Of a DNA stretch of 64,000 nucleotides, positions 35,362-53,081 are shown piece after piece. Positions within the stretch are counted from its first letter, which is position 1. Every line of letters starts with the position of its first letter. The notes beneath the pieces were generated by a model. That model saw only the letters and a program-made list of their open reading frames with translations. It was not told the DNA's origin and ran no database searches. Source of the stretch: Diphasiastrum complanatum (Eukaryota > Streptophyta > Lycopodiopsida > Lycopodiales > Lycopodiaceae); the NCBI GenBank assembly GCA_029204225.1, contig CM055102.1, positions 18,992,967 to 19,056,966 of the forward strand, in the 5' to 3' direction. A program made the translations under genes and the position numbers.

Positions 35362-35927
35362 TCTACATTTCTTACAAGTTACCTTTAGGTGTTATGAATC
35401 CATTCGAAATTCTAAATTTGAGCTTTTGTATTGGTTTGCTTTGACAAAAAGAAAAAACTAATCTTAGTTTCAAAATAATGATTTGTTTGTTAGATGATAT
35501 AAGATATTCTAGAGAATCAAATTAAAACACAAAACTTTCTTGATTTTTTGCAGTATTGTCACTAGAAAGTTCATCAAAAATTTAATGATACTGCGTATCG
35601 ATTAATGGGCCTCTAAGAGAGGATCTTAGAGGTTAATTCATGTTAATTTAGAGGTTCCATTGTCGTAATTAGGACCAGGTAGTTAAGGGATTAAAGCACA
35701 CCCCTAACACCTTTTTAGTTCCTTTGCCGGGACCCAATTTTTTGTGGTAGCATATTCTGGAGTGGAATGAATTTGAATTGTGGGTAGAATTAGCAGAGGA
35801 GGAAGTAGAGTTGCTTTCAATGTCTAAAGTTGTTGGTTGCTTGGATTTGGAAAAATCTACGATCCTTCATAATATGGAGGCTGTCTCAATAGGTCGGACT
35901 CGGGCGGCTATATTCTAGTGCTTTAAA
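35362..35927 (+). mobile_element. Possible 5' end of gypsy relic Gyp-A (LTR edge, primer site, gag start)
   Basis: TAGTTCCTTTGCCGGGA at 35716-35732 resembles the gypsy primer site TGGTGCCGCTGCCGGGGA seen in Gyp-B at about 12 of 17 positions, so an LTR may end near 35705. After it, the plus frame reads WNEFELWVELAEEEVELLSM and DLEKSTILHNMEAVSIGRTR before Copia-D begins. The link to the segments at 41633 onward is an inference from strand and position only. Confidence 0.35.
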
Positions 35928-36180
35928 TATTAAGAAAGCACAATTTAAACACCCGACCGGATCAATCACCATAGCACAACGTCAAGTGCAACAAGACAAG
36001 ACAACAGAATTGCTCTCAACAAACTGTATATTCAACTGATAAGTAAGTACGAAGATCAGTTGCTTAAAAGCACTCAAAGGGCTTGTAAAAGAAAGATGGC
36101 CTGATAACTCTAGAACTAAGCACACGTGGTGGCGTCGAAATAAGAAAGCACTGTATAAGTCTATCATTGTTATTTTAACT
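35928..36180 (-). repeat. Copia-D 3' LTR
   Basis: Its outer end (TTAAGAAAGCAC... on the plus strand) matches the 5' LTR stub at 41591-41631 over CACCCGACC-GATCAATCACCA. The inner end is placed after the purine tract at 36181 and now reads AGTTAAAATA, a decayed TGTTAAAATA. Confidence 0.75.
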
Positions 36181-36271
36181 CTCTCCCTCAATGATCAACA
36201 TCTCTCTTTACTTTAGAGTTTACTCTATTCATGGAACATACCTCTATGATAGTATTACAAGTAAAGGCCTT

Positions 36272-39200
36272 TTACATAACCAGATCTAAGCCAAGTTTGG
36301 CTCTAAAAGTCTCAAATTTTTCTTTACTTAAAGCTTTCGTAAATATATCAGCAACTTGTAATAACGTAGAACAATGTACAATACTTATATCTTCAGATTG
36401 TAACTTCTCACACACAAAGTGATATTTCACCTCAATATGTTTTGTCCTTGCGTGAAAGATAGGATTCTTAGCCAATTTTATTCCACTTTGACTATTACAG
36501 AAAATAACAATAGGATTTATCTGCTTCATGCCAATCTCACATAACAGCTTACGTAACCAAACAGCTTCTTGGGTAGTAGAACTCAACGCTTTATATTCGG
36601 CTTCTGTAGAAGAAAGAGAAATAGTATCTTGCTTCTTGCTAGACCATGAAAAACAATCGCTATCAAAATTGAAGGCATAACTTGTTGTTGACTTTCTATC
36701 ATCTATACTTCCTGCCCAATCAGCATCAACATAAACCTGCAACTTAGGTAAAACACTCTGTCTTTTGTAGATTAGGCCAAGGTTAGGTGTACCTTTCACA
36801 TACCTCAAAATCCTTTTTGCAGTTTTCCAATGGTCCATAGTGGGTGATGACATGAATTGGCTAATCAAACTTACAGCATAGCAGAATCAGGACGTGTAGT
36901 CATAAGATATATCAAACTCCAAACTAGCTGACGAAATAGAGTAGCGTCAACATGTGCACTATCATCAATACGAGATAATTTCTTACCAGCTTCGCAAGGG
37001 GTGATGGAAGGTTTGCACTCTGTCATGTGAAATCTCTCCAATCGCCCACATACTTGTTTTGACATAACCTGATATCATTGCTAGTTTGTCATACTTTGAC
37101 ACCCAAGCAATAGTGCATAAGATCTAAATCTGTCATCTCAAACTGCTTGCATAAGTTGGCTTTGATAGAACGAGTGAGGTTCTCATCATTGCCCGTGATA
37201 ATGATATCATCAACGTAAAGTACAATCAAGGCAATGTTGTCATCATTTATAAGAACATAAAGGTTTGGATCTGAATTTGTTCTACAAACCCATGAGAAAG
37301 AAAGTACTTGTCAATGCGTCCATACCATGCGCGTGGCGCTTGCTTAAGGCCATAAAGTGCTTTGTGTAGTTTACATACCTTTTGTTCTTGCCCTTTTGCC
37401 ATGAAGCCCTGCGGTTGGACCATGTAAACTTCTTCTTCTCAGTCACCATTCAAAAATGCAGACTTTACATCCATTTGATGGATTTTCCACCCAAAATGAG
37501 ATGCTAAGGCAATGATAAGACATAGTGTAGTCCACTTAGCCATTGGAGCGAATGTCTCTTCATAGTCAATTCCTATCCTTTGCTCATAACCCTTCACTAC
37601 TAGGCGTGCTTTATGCTTTGTTATCTTGCCATCCGCATGAAACTTTGTTCTAAACACCCATTTTTTGTCAATGGGTTTCTTTCCAAGTGGTAGATCAACC
37701 AACTCCCATGTATCATGCCTGTGGATAGATTCTATTTTCTCTTACATTGCCCTTTGCCATTCTTTGTGATCTTTTGCCTCATCAAAGGTTGATGGTTCTC
37801 GACACTTCAAAATGTCACTCATTAGTGCAAAGTTCACGTGATAACGATCGGGAGACTTCCTTTCCCACGTTGATCTTCTCACTTCTCCTTGTGCGCTAGA
37901 TCCTGGTTGATTTAGCTTTGCGTCCTTCATGATCTTTTCATACCATTTTGGTATCTTAGATTCAGGTGATACACTACGTGGAGAGTATGTATCCCAAGGA
38001 GTGTCTAAGTAATGTCTCTTACTTCCAACCAGTTTCTTTTTTATTGCTCCTATTGGCAAGTATCTCCCCCTAGGCTCTTGAATAGGTGGTGTCCTTTCAT
38101 ACTCGCCCTCTCGACTCTCGTCTTCACGTGCATCATCTTGTGGAGCATCTTCTTCCTCCAAAATTGTGAGAAGTCTTTTGATGCTTTCACCACCTGCATG
38201 GTCTTCATCTTCATACCTATGCGTTTCATCAAATATCACATCTTTGCTAATGTGAATCTTGTTCATTACAGGATCAAAACACCTGTATGCCTTCGTCCTC
38301 TCATCATAACCGACGGAGATACACTTGATTGCTTTGGCATCAAGTTTCTTTCACTCGTCCTTTGGCACATGTACATAGGCCTTACATCCAATGACACAAA
38401 ACTTGTCAATTTTTGGTTTTATTCTTGTAAATGCTTCTTCGGGAGTCACATTTGGAACCGCAACTGTAGGGCTCCTATTCTGCAAGAACGTTTTCGCACT
38501 GCACGCTTTCGACCAAAGTGAATCGGTCAAGCCCATTTGCTACATCATGGAGCGTGTACTCTCCATAATAGTCCTGTTTTTCCTTTCAGCTACACCATTA
38601 CTATGCGGCGTGCGTGACTGTGTGAATTGTCTTTTGATGCCATGTTCTTTGAAAAAGTCCTCAAAATCATCTGATTTGTATTCGTCCCCTCTATCAGATC
38701 TTAGCACTTTGATGTGTGCATCCAGTTGGTTCTCTACCAAAGTCTTGAACTCCTTGAAGCGAGCAAAAGCGTCAGATTTCTTCTTCAAGAAATAAATCCA
38801 TGTCCTCCTAGAGTAATCATCTATGAAAGTCATAAAATAATATGCTTTCCCCAATGATATGTTCTTCATTGGGCCGCACAGGTCACTGTGAATGAGTTCC
38901 AGCGGTTTCTTAGCTCTTGCAGCTCCACCTTTCTTGAATGTCTCCTTGTGATGCCTTCCCATGATGCATCCTTCACATATTGCATGATGATCATCCTGCA
39001 ATGCCGATAACCCTATTACCATCTTCAGCTTCGCCATCAATCTCAAGCTCCCATAGTTCAAATGACCAAGTCTTCTGTGCCACAACTCAGATTGAGATGT
39101 TGTTGAACTATATTCTCCTGGTTTTGCAGCATCCAATTTATAAGGCCACAGTTACTAACCCTTTGTCACCACTTTATAGTTGTGGTTCATATCCCTCATA

Positions 39201-40354
39201 AGGCATCCATCCTTGACAAATTCAACCTTAAGATGTTGATTTGCCATTACACCAACAGAAAGCAAACTCTTTTTGAGTCCAGGAACATAAAGCACATTAG
39301 GGATGTTCTTGATTTTACCATCAGGAAACTGTACGACTACATTTCCCACACCCTGTATTTGGCATTCCTCCCCATTGGCTTGAGTGACCTTATCCCCATC
39401 ATGGATTGGTGAGAATTTCTCAAACCAATCACGTTTCTCGGTCATATGCCTTGTGGCACCTGAATCTATGAACCATCTAGCACCATCATCAACTTGGGAT
39501 GCCAATGCCGATGAGAAGACACTTGTCTCGTCATCTTCTCCATCATCTTCAGCAATGTTTCCTTGTTGAGTCACTTTTCCCACCTTTATGTTTGCTTTCT
39601 TCTTGTAACATTCGCGTGCCCAATGACCCGGTTTTTGGCAATAGTAACATTTGCCTTTCTTCTTCTTTTTTCCTTTTGATGATGACTCTCCCTCGTCATC
39701 ATCATCCTTGGATTTTTTGGGAACCCTTTTCCATCCTTTCTTCTTGCCTTTAGCAAGCAAGGCTTGATCCTCCTGTGGGGTTTGCCTTGACTTCACCACT
39801 TCGCGACGCTGCTCTTCCTACAACATGATTTCGTGGAAGTCTTCAAAAGTAGGCAATCTCTCCCTCGAATCAATGTCGCTCACAAATATTTGTAGCCCTT
39901 TTGACCAACTCAACATCCCTGATTGGTTCTCCAATCGCCACAAGTTGATCTCTCAGCTCCTTTATCCTTGTGAAGAAAGATCCCACTGATTCACTTTCTT
40001 CCATCCTTACTGTGTTCAATCTCGACTTCAAGAACATGGCCCGAGCTGGATTGCAAGTTTGAAAGTGCATTCTAAGAGCTTCCCAATCTCCCCTAGCCGT
40101 CGTGGCATCACTTATATGAGTGATTGCATGGTCTTTCACTAAAAGATTGATTAAGGACAATGCTCTCTGCGCCTTTTTATCAAAGGCCCTCATATCACCT
40201 AGAGTGGTATTTGGTCGAATCTCAATACCTGCCACAATCTCCATAACTCTTTCTCCATCAAAATGCTGTTCATTTTGAATTTCTAGATGTTGTGGTTAGA
40301 AGCCCCATCAAGTTTGCTTGCATCACCCAAAATTGCCTCGTTGATGTTTGCCAT
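36272..40354 (-). pseudogene. Copia-D Gag-Pol polyprotein, several breaks
   Basis: Start ATG at 40354 (MANINEAILGDASKLDGASN), a TGG-to-TAG stop soon after, and a one-base shift into the Gag block 40244-39870. The next frame holds a complete zinc knuckle CYYCQKPGHWAREC (about 39650) and protease FIDSGATRHMT (about 39470). Integrase follows with LWHRRLGH, CEGCIMGRHH, HSDLCGP, FIDDYSRRTW, RSDRGDEY and NGVAERKN, then RT motifs KARLVVKGYEQ, MDVKSAFLNGD, LYGLKQAPRAW, and RNase H (36868-36272) with VDADWAGS, SSTEAEYKAL and ARTKHIEVKYH. Several stops and a damaged palm around 37000-37280 (the YVDD area is out of frame) show it is dead, though long blocks remain readable. Confidence 0.93.
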
Positions 40355-41570
40355 CTCCAAACTACTTGAAACTCCACCTGTAGGCTATAAAATGTATGCT
40401 GAAGCCAATCGTGATGTCAGAAATCACAAATAATGACCTACAATTTTTGGCTTACTAAACCACCCGCCGCTTTTTTGCCAAATTGAAAGCCAAACTGGCA
40501 TCGCTTTCCGAAATGCTTCTCGTCACCAATTACCAACTACTTGCCCAGTGGAAAGGTGAAATCACTTTTGGCATGCTTTGAACACTTTCTCCGCGGAAAT
40601 CACTCTGTTTTGGTCAGGGTGCCCTTCGTTTGGAGGCTATAGCCTTTCGTTTGGCCAAAATAGGCTAAAGGAGGTGAAAATAAGGGCAATTTGGGTTTTT
40701 GATCTGTTTCTTCAGTGGGAAGAAACTTCACCCTTCAAAAAATTGGGACTCAACAATTTTTTTCAGATTGAAGATTTATAATGAAGTTGCAATGCACTTT
40801 TTACTTCAGACCCCTTCAGGCTTTTTCACATGCATCCCAACGGTGGCCTATATTCATGTGGCCTATATTCCTCCATTTTCCATCATAGATCTTCAATAGA
40901 CATGATCCGATGGTCAAGGTTCCTTCAACACGCTGAAATGGATTCCTTGCAAGCACTAGATCCCTCCAAACGCTATGGTAGTTCTGCGACTGGGCACGCG
41001 CGAGGTCTACCTGCCTCTGTCACTCTCCAAGCTCCCCTGGCTATGGCCTCCTCATGGGTTTTCTGGCTGCTAATCGCAATCCAGCTCTCTCTTTGATCCA
41101 CGGCCTTCCGCGGCCTCTTATAGGCTGATTCTCCTTACTAGGGCGCCCTTCCTCAGCAACTTACAGCTCTGAAAAAGTCCTCCTACAAGGAGATATCCAC
41201 GATTTTGCACTTGAAACTAGCAGCTTTGAAGAGAAGGATATATTGGGCTTTACTCAGGCTTTCTCTGAGCTTTCACTAGCAGCTCCTATCTGGCTAAGGT
41301 TGCCCTACAACAAGCAATGTTTTGTTCCAAACTGCTCTTCAAACAGTGTTCGATTGGATTCAAACCAATCACACATGCCAAGCAACCCTTCAGAAGATTT
41401 TCAGCTTCACTTTTTGCTTGCCCTCTAATTCAGCTGACAATCCCCTGCCTCTGAATCTTCTTACAATTTTGAGCTATTCCACGAATCTCCACAGACTCGG
41501 CTTTGTGCTTCCTAGCTAACAAACCGTCGTGAATTCGCAGCTCTCTGTTCTTGTCCGGTGATTCAAGCCA
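40355..41570 (-). other. Copia-D leader between primer site and gag
   Basis: This 1.2 kb holds no long frame with recognisable protein. It is long for a copia leader, where gag usually starts within a few hundred bases of the primer site. An insertion or captured sequence is possible. Confidence 0.5.
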
Positions 41571-41632
41571 CCAAGAGGCTCTGATACCAAGTTAAGAAAA
41601 CACAGCCTAAACACCCGACCAGATCAATCACC

Positions 41633-42295
41633 AAAGGAGGATGTATTTGCTTATGTCCAATGTTTTAAGGTGTTGGAGAAGAGATTATAGGAGCCACTCA
41701 CATATGCTAAATGCATCAAGTACTTTCATCATGGATTACATAAGATTCTCCGATGAGGAACTACTTCTTTACATGGTCAGGGTCCGGAGCATATTGTGGA
41801 TGCTGCGAGGCACTTGGAGGAAGAAGAAACTAGGAAGAAGTACCGATGACAACTTCGACATCATCAGTGTGATGATTCGTCTGGTGTGATTCTGATGCGA
41901 ACACAGGTTCAGAAACAGAGAATTCCTCGAGCTTGGAAGATAATTCATCTTCTTCATGTGATGGAAAACGGTCCAAGAAGCATAAGCGGAAGGGGAAAGC
42001 TAGTGAGCCACTACCAATAGCTACAAAGAACGTCGTTACTATGGATTTTCACCAAGGGAATATCTATTTTTGCCAAAATTGTAATCACGAAGGACATTAT
42101 ATCAATGAATGTCCTAATAGTACCCGGTTTTGTGTCATTATAATGTGTACAATCACTAGACAAATGACTGCAAAAGATGACAAGTGGTAAGAACTACCAG
42201 AGCATTTGCAGTTCAAGCGCAACAACCGTAGCAACCGCAAATACAACAGCCACAGATGCAACAACCCCAGTATCAACAACTACAACCAATGCCAT
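41633..42295 (+). pseudogene. Gyp-A segment: Gag with zinc knuckle
   Basis: The plus strand starts EDVFAYVQCFKVLEKRL, passes HIVDAARHLEEEET and reaches a clean CX2CX4HX4C knuckle CQNCNHEGHYINEC near 42070. A Gln/Pro-rich stretch with repeated QQPQ follows up to the Copia-E insertion. Several stops break it. The next segment of the same protein lies at 47721, on the far side of Copia-E. Zinc-knuckle Gag binds element RNA. Confidence 0.65.
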
Positions 42296-43015
42296 TGTCA
42301 GAAATTGTGAACTCCTACAACTTTGCCACGACGCGAAGCGAAGCGACACGAAGCAAAGGACGAATGGCGTCAACATACCTCGAAAACCCTAAGACACGAA
42401 GCGAAGCAAAACTTGAAGGTCAAATGATTCGCAAAAGTTAAACATGCCTCCAGGACCAAAAGACATGACACGACATAAAACAAAAAGAAAACAAAGGAAA
42501 ATCTTTCGTGTTGCCACCTGACAACTCAATGGGCATGGAGTTTTGAACTTCACGCTCAACTGAAACAGTTAGCAATAACAGAGAGTAACTAACTCGTTGA
42601 TTAGCGTTAACTACTCTTGTAATTCTCTATTTAGCTATCTTGTAAACTTCACACAATGGAGATATTATGGATCAACAGAAGACATTGAGAAGAGTGCGAG
42701 AGTAGAGCAAAAAAAGAAAGGAATAGAAAAATAGCAAAAAAAAATAGTTGTGCATGAAAGTTTGCCAACGAGCAGAACGCAGCAAAAGAGTAGAGTGTCA
42801 GGCCGCCAACGAGCGAGACACTGATCATCTCGCTCTAAAAGTCAAACTGATAATACAGTTGCTCTCTCTTGTCCATTTCCTTGTTTTTTGCTATCTTGAT
42901 TGCTAGAATGATTTTTGTTCTGTGATCTGTAATCGCATCTAGGATCTTGCAAGATTCTACACAAGAAAATTCAAAAGAAACAAATCTGTTCGCGAAACAA
43001 AGCCCGTTCATGACA
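42296..43015 (+). repeat. Copia-E 5' LTR
   Basis: Starts TGTCAGAAATTGTGAAC and ends TTCATGACA. It matches 46975-47720. Differences are mainly A/G and C/T changes plus a few small indels, for example an extra segment near 47050 in the 3' copy. Confidence 0.95.
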
Positions 43016-43073
43016 TGGTATCAGAGCTCTCAGGTTACCACGATATGATATCAGAGCAGTGAGGTTACCACGA
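43016..43073 (+). other. Duplicated tRNA-Met primer binding site
   Basis: TGGTATCAGAGCTCTCAGG at 43016 is followed 30 bases later by TGATATCAGAGCAGTGAGG at 43046. Both continue TTACCACGA. The unit of 28 bp is duplicated with a 2 bp spacer. The first copy touches the LTR and has the better match to tRNA-Met. Confidence 0.85.
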
Positions 43074-43109
43074 CTGATATATGAACATTGATTCTCTAGG
43101 CAACACAAT

Positions 43110-46100
43110 ATGGCTACAAACAAGAATAACAATCAGTCTCGATGGCACAAACTACAGGATATAGAAATTCAAAATCAAAACACTTCTGAACGGCGAAGGT
43201 ATCTGGTCTATGATCGAACTCTCAGAGGTACAACCTCCAGAGGGAGACCTGAGGAGAGCTGAATGGATCCAAAAGGATGAGCGTTCAATGGCGATCATCG
43301 TTTTGTCCATCAACGAAGATTTACTCATGCAGATTGAAGACTGTGAAAGCAGTCATGCAACATGGAAAACATTAAAACAAAAGTACAAAGTGAGGACTGC
43401 AGCTTCAATGATGCATCTTCACAATCAATTGCAATCCATACGATTGGATGGCAACCAATTGGACCAACACATTGAGAAGATCAGAACAATCTTCGCTCAA
43501 CTCGCTGCATCAGGACAGGAGCACCAGGTCTCAGCACCACAACAGTTGATGTATTTCATGAAGTCTCTACCTACGTCCTATCAACCATTCAAAAAAGAGC
43601 AAGAACAAATCCAAATTCGACAAGACAAAGTTCTCGAATCAACAATCTTCTTCTTGTGATCACTATCACAAACCAGGCCATATAGCCAACAAATGCTAGT
43701 TCAATCCAACAATACCTTGCATGTACTACAAGAAGAAGGGGCACTCTGCATACGATTGCAGATTCCATCCAAAAAGAAAGAACAAAGCTGAGAAAGCAAT
43801 GTTGTAGAGTCATCCAAAGATGCAGATAGAAGTGATGAAGCCTTCACAATACTTGATGAAGCTTCAATGAGCTACACTGAACAAGACTACGATGTAGTCA
43901 TTGATTCAGGAGCAACATCACACATCACCTACAACAAGAAAATCTTGATTAACTTCAAAGAATTCAAAAACAACAAAGCAGTAGGTGATGGGAGTAGACA
44001 CGATGTCAAAGGCATCGAGACTCTATAGCTGCGAACATTGTTAGGTCAAGTAGAGCTGCCAGGAGCACTCTACATGCCTTCACTAAGAAAAGATCTGTTA
44101 TCAGTCTCCAAGATGGTAGATCTTGGAATTCGAGTTTTATTCGATGGCAATACATGTCGCATGATCAAGAAAACAACAAACAAATTGTTGATGGTTGGAT
44201 GCAAAGAAGGAAACCTCTACCAAGCCAAGATAATCAACAATTTTGATAGCATATTAAATGCATCAAAAAATGAAGATCAGCTCTGGCATAGGAGAATGTA
44301 TCATCTGAACATGAGGAGCCTATATGACATGTGCAAGAAAGACATAATCACAGGTCTGAAGATATCAAGACCCGATATTGAGTTCCATGAAGCTTGTCAG
44401 AAAGGCAAACAACATCGAAATCCATTCACACATGAAGAAAGAAGAGCAAAAGAAGTTCTTGAGCTCATCCACTCAGATGTCTGTGGACCGATGAAAGTGG
44501 ATTCCATAAATGATTATAGTCGGATGACTACGATCTACTACCTAAAGAAAAAATCTGAAATGTTTGACCCTTTCAAGAAGTTCGTGGCATTTGCAGAGCG
44601 ACACACCTCAAAGAAGATTCAGATCATCAGATCTAACAATGGAGGTGAGTACAAGGTAAAGAATTTTCAAAATTCTGCCAAGAACAGGGGATAGAGCATT
44701 AATTCACTCCTGCGTACACATTAGAATATAATGGTGTAGCAGAAAGTAGAAACAAGATGCTAGTCGAAGGAGCCAGATGCATGATGCACAAGCTCGATTG
44801 CCGAGTCAATTCTGGGCTAAGACAATAGCTGCAGCAGTACACCTGCAGAACAGATCAACAACAACAACGCTAGAAAATAAGACACCGTACGAGATGTGGA
44901 TAGGTAAAAAGCCTGATCTATCATACGTATGTGTGTTTGGATGTGCAGCATACAAGCACATTCCAAAAGAAAAAAGAAACAAGCTCGATGACAAATCAGA
45001 AAAAACAATCATGGTCGGGTACTCGAACGGATCACATGTATACAGACTCTACAATCCAACCACAAAGAAGGTTGTTTCGAGTAGAGATGTGAAGTTCAAT
45101 GAGTCCACATTCCCTAGACAAAAGGATGAAAAAGGCCATGAGATCTTCACATTGCTGCCAATTCAAGAAGGAAATCGAGGATAGACGTCAAATCAGAACG
45201 TTGAGCCATGACTCCAGAGTAGTAGGAAGAAGCAAAAGATCAATCCCACAAACAAGAAACGTTTGAATAGCGCCGAAATGAAAACAGAAGGTCAACAAGA
45301 CAAAGAAGACCTCCAAATCGATACGTTGACAACCTTCAGTGGAGCGAAGACACACAATTTGAATACTACAGCTTCATTGAAGAGCCAACAACATATCAAG
45401 AAGCTGTCCAGAGTCTAGAGGGAGAATTATGGAAGCAGGCAATGTCAGAGGAGATCGAGTCGATGAGGCAAAACGAGACATGGACATTAGAGCCACTGCC
45501 AGAAAACAAAAAGATCGGCGACTACAAGTGGGTGTACAAGAAGAAAATGAAATTAGATGGCACTATTGGCCGTTACAAAGCAAGGCTTGTCATGAAGGGG
45601 TACACACACAAAGGTATGGGGTTGATTATTTTGACACATATTCGTCGATGGTCAAGATGACAAGCATACGACTACTCCTTGCATATGCTACACAACACAA
45701 TCTGAAAATTCACCAGATTGATGTAAAGACAACCTTTCTCCACGGAGATCTAGAGGAAGAAATCTTCATGAAGCCGCGCCTGAAGAATTTGAAGACCCCG
45801 ACAATAGACAATATGTCTGTCGGTTGCAGAGATGCATTTATGGTCTAAAGCAGCATCACGAGCTTGGTACAAAAAGCTCGAAGTCTTCTGAAGTCTCTAG
45901 ACTTCAATCCTACAAAACCAGACTACAATGTCTACATAAAAAGAGTAGGAAAAAATTTTGTGATACTGACTATTTTTGTGGATGATTCTCTTGTGATAGG
46001 TAACTCCTTGATGCTAATCAAGGACACGAAGTGTCAGATTTCTGAGAATTATGAAATTATAGATCTAGGAAAAGCATCAAAATGCCTCGTGCTGGGGATC

Positions 46101-46974
46101 AGAAGAGAGCGAATAAAAGATGAAATGCATTTGAGTCAGTCTGAATATGCCAGAAAAGTGTTGAAGCAGTACCACATGATGGACTGCAAAGAAAAAGCCA
46201 CACCAATGATAGCTGGAGCCAAGCAGATGAAGCAGGATTGCCCAAAAATAGAGGAAAAAAAACACAAGATGGAAGGTATACCCTACCAAAACCTAATCGG
46301 TACTTTGATGTATCTTACAATTTGTACCAGACCCGATATAGCTTTCTCTGTTTACGCTTTGAGCCAATTTTCTTCCAATATTGGCATGACAAATTGGCAA
46401 ATGGCTAAACGAATTCTACAATATTTGAAGAGTAGCCAAAATATGGGATTAACCTACAGAGCAGAAAACGAAAAGAAAGGATTCGAGCTACACCACTACA
46501 GTGATGCAAGTTGGGTGAGCTACAAAGATGACAGCAAGTCCATTACTGGAGGATGTTCAATAGCATGCGGAGCAGCAATCAATTGGATATGCAAAAAGCA
46601 AACCTTGGTAGCTCCATCCTCATGCAAAGCTGAATATGTTGTAGTTTCAAAGGTGGCAAACGAGGTAGTTTGGTTGCAGATGATGTTGGAGGCAATTGGG
46701 ATACCACAAGGAGGACCATGCACGATGATGATGCATTCTCAGAGTGCCATTTATCTGTCCCAAGATCTCGTCTTCCATTCAAAGACAAAACACATACCTC
46801 TGAAGTACCATCACATTCAAGATTTGATCTCGAAAGGAGAGCTCCAGGTCCAGTACATAAAGTCTGAAGACATGATTGTAGATCTGCTCATAAAGCCGCT
46901 CGACAAGCCACTCTTCGCAAAGCAAAGAAAGACAATTGGATTAAACGTGCAAAGCTGCAAGGTTCAAAAGGGAG
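43110..46974 (+). pseudogene. Copia-E Gag-Pol polyprotein, several breaks
   Basis: Gag starts around ATG 43110. The motif DGTNYRI-KFKIKTLLNGEG has a TGG-to-TAG stop, then an open Gag block runs to 43659. Two knuckle-like motifs follow, both damaged (CDHYHKPGHIANKC, with Tyr for Cys). Protease DSGATSH is at about 43910. Integrase has LWHRRMYHLN, HSDVCGP and SNNGGEY (Asp to Asn). RT has KARLVMKGY, IHQIDVKTTFLHGDLEEE and FVDDS, with two frameshifts between 45660 and 45864. RNase H lies in a long open frame 45864-47060, which runs on through the purine tract into the 3' LTR. Confidence 0.93.
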
Positions 46975-47720
46975 TGTTAGAAATTGTGAACTCTTGCAAC
47001 TTTGCCACGATGCAAAGCGAAGCAACACAAAGCGAAGGACGAATGACGAACAATTTGTGAAAGTCAACGTACCTCAAAAATCCTAAGACACGAAACAAAG
47101 CGGAACTCGAAGGTCGGATGATTCGCGAAAGTTAAACATGCCTCCAGGACCAAAAGGCACGACATGACATGAAACAAAAAGAAAACGAAGGAAAATCTTT
47201 CGCGCTGCCAGTTGGCAACTCAACGAAAGTCGAGCTTTGAATTTCATGCTCAACTGAAACAATTAGCAATAACAAAGAGTAACTAACTAGGTGATTAACA
47301 TTAACTACTCTTGTAATTCTCTGTTTAGCTATCTTGTAAACTCCACACAGTGGAGATATAAACAATTTTTTGGATTAACAGAAGACACTGAGAAGAGTGC
47401 GAGAGTAGAGCAGAAAAAGAAAAGAATAGAAAAATAGCTAAAAGAAATAGCTGTGCATGAAAGTCTGCCAACGTGCAGAACATAGCGAAAGAGCAGAGTG
47501 CCAGGCCGCCAACGAGCGAGACACTGATAATCTTGCTCTAAAAATTAAACTGATAATACAGTTGCTCTCTCTTGTCCATTTCCTTGTTTTTCGTTGTCTT
47601 GATTGCTAGAATGATTTCTGTTCTGTGATTTGTAGTCGCGTGTCTAGGATCCTACAAGCTTCCGCACAAGAAACTTCAAAAGAAACAAATCCGTTCGTGA
47701 AACAAAACCCATTCATGATA
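46975..47720 (+). repeat. Copia-E 3' LTR
   Basis: Starts TGTTAGAAATTGTGAAC after the AAAAGGGAG purine tract and ends TTCATGATA, where TA replaces the usual CA. Confidence 0.95.
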
Positions 47721-47996
47721 GCCACCACAAATGTAGCCATATCAGGCCCCTTATCAGTAGGAGAATTAGATGAGGCCACGACCATTTCAACAACAAGTTC
47801 GTTATTGACCCAATTTACCAGATGATATATGTAATTTTTGTAGTCAGAGAGGTCATCGTTATTTTAGCTGTGTGGCATATCATCGCCAATGTGTCAAGAA
47901 CCTGGAAAGATGGTTGCCACCACCGCGGCTTAAGAATCGTTTCAATGATCAGAACGCTGTACAAAATCCACCTCACAATCTTAGCAGGGTGAATGG
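47721..47996 (+). pseudogene. Gyp-A segment: second zinc knuckle
   Basis: The plus strand reads TTNVAISGPLSVGELDEAT, then in another frame DDICNFCSQRGHRYFSC, a second CX2CX4HX4C knuckle, and RWLPPPRLKNRFNDQN up to the Gyp-B edge. It continues the Gag frame that stops at the Copia-E insertion. Confidence 0.65.
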
Positions 47997-48108
47997 TGTT
48001 GTACTATACCAACAAGGTTAATATAGATTTTGTAGCAAATAGTGTCGTTTCCACAAAGGACAACGTTAGAAAGTTATGTTTTTGATACAATTTATGACAA
48101 GTGTTTCG
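47997..48108 (-). repeat. Gyp-B 3' LTR remnant
   Basis: It matches 53082-53198 with about six differences, then breaks off within GTGTTTCG, where integrase coding sequence begins. The repeated TTTCG at the junction suggests a deletion by short-homology recombination. Confidence 0.85.
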
Positions 48109-52999
<4,891 letters not shown>

Positions 53000-53081
53000 A
53001 CACTAGAGATGGAGATGGATTTGTCAGATTTCTTATAACTTTCCTAAACTATCCCCGGCAGCGGCACCAAAAATTGGTATA

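Larger units (their letters stand above)
35928..41632 (-). mobile_element. Copia-D: Ty1/copia element, minus strand
   Basis: Read on the minus strand: a 5' LTR stub (41632-41590), tRNA-Met primer site (41589-41571, TGGTATCAGAGCCTCTTGG), a leader of about 1.2 kb, gag-pol (40354-36272), a purine tract (36190-36181) and a short 3' LTR (36180-35928, about 253 bp). Only 40 bp of the 5' LTR remain before the sequence switches to Gyp-A coding DNA, so its outer part was deleted. Confidence 0.92.
42296..47720 (+). mobile_element. Copia-E: complete but broken Ty1/copia element
   Basis: LTRs 42296-43015 and 46975-47720, two primer-site copies, gag-pol and a purine tract (46963-46974) are all present. 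Flanks GCCAT (42291-42295) and GCCAC (47721-47725) form a 5 bp target duplication with one change. The element sits inside Gyp-A gag. Confidence 0.95.

Noticed and set aside
38012-38795. Plus-strand frames of 134-169 codons opposite Copia-D
   Set aside because: Antisense shadows of the integrase and linker on the minus strand.
46670-46867. Short frames on both strands over the Copia-E RNase H region
   Set aside because: Shadows of the long RNase H frame 45864-47060.
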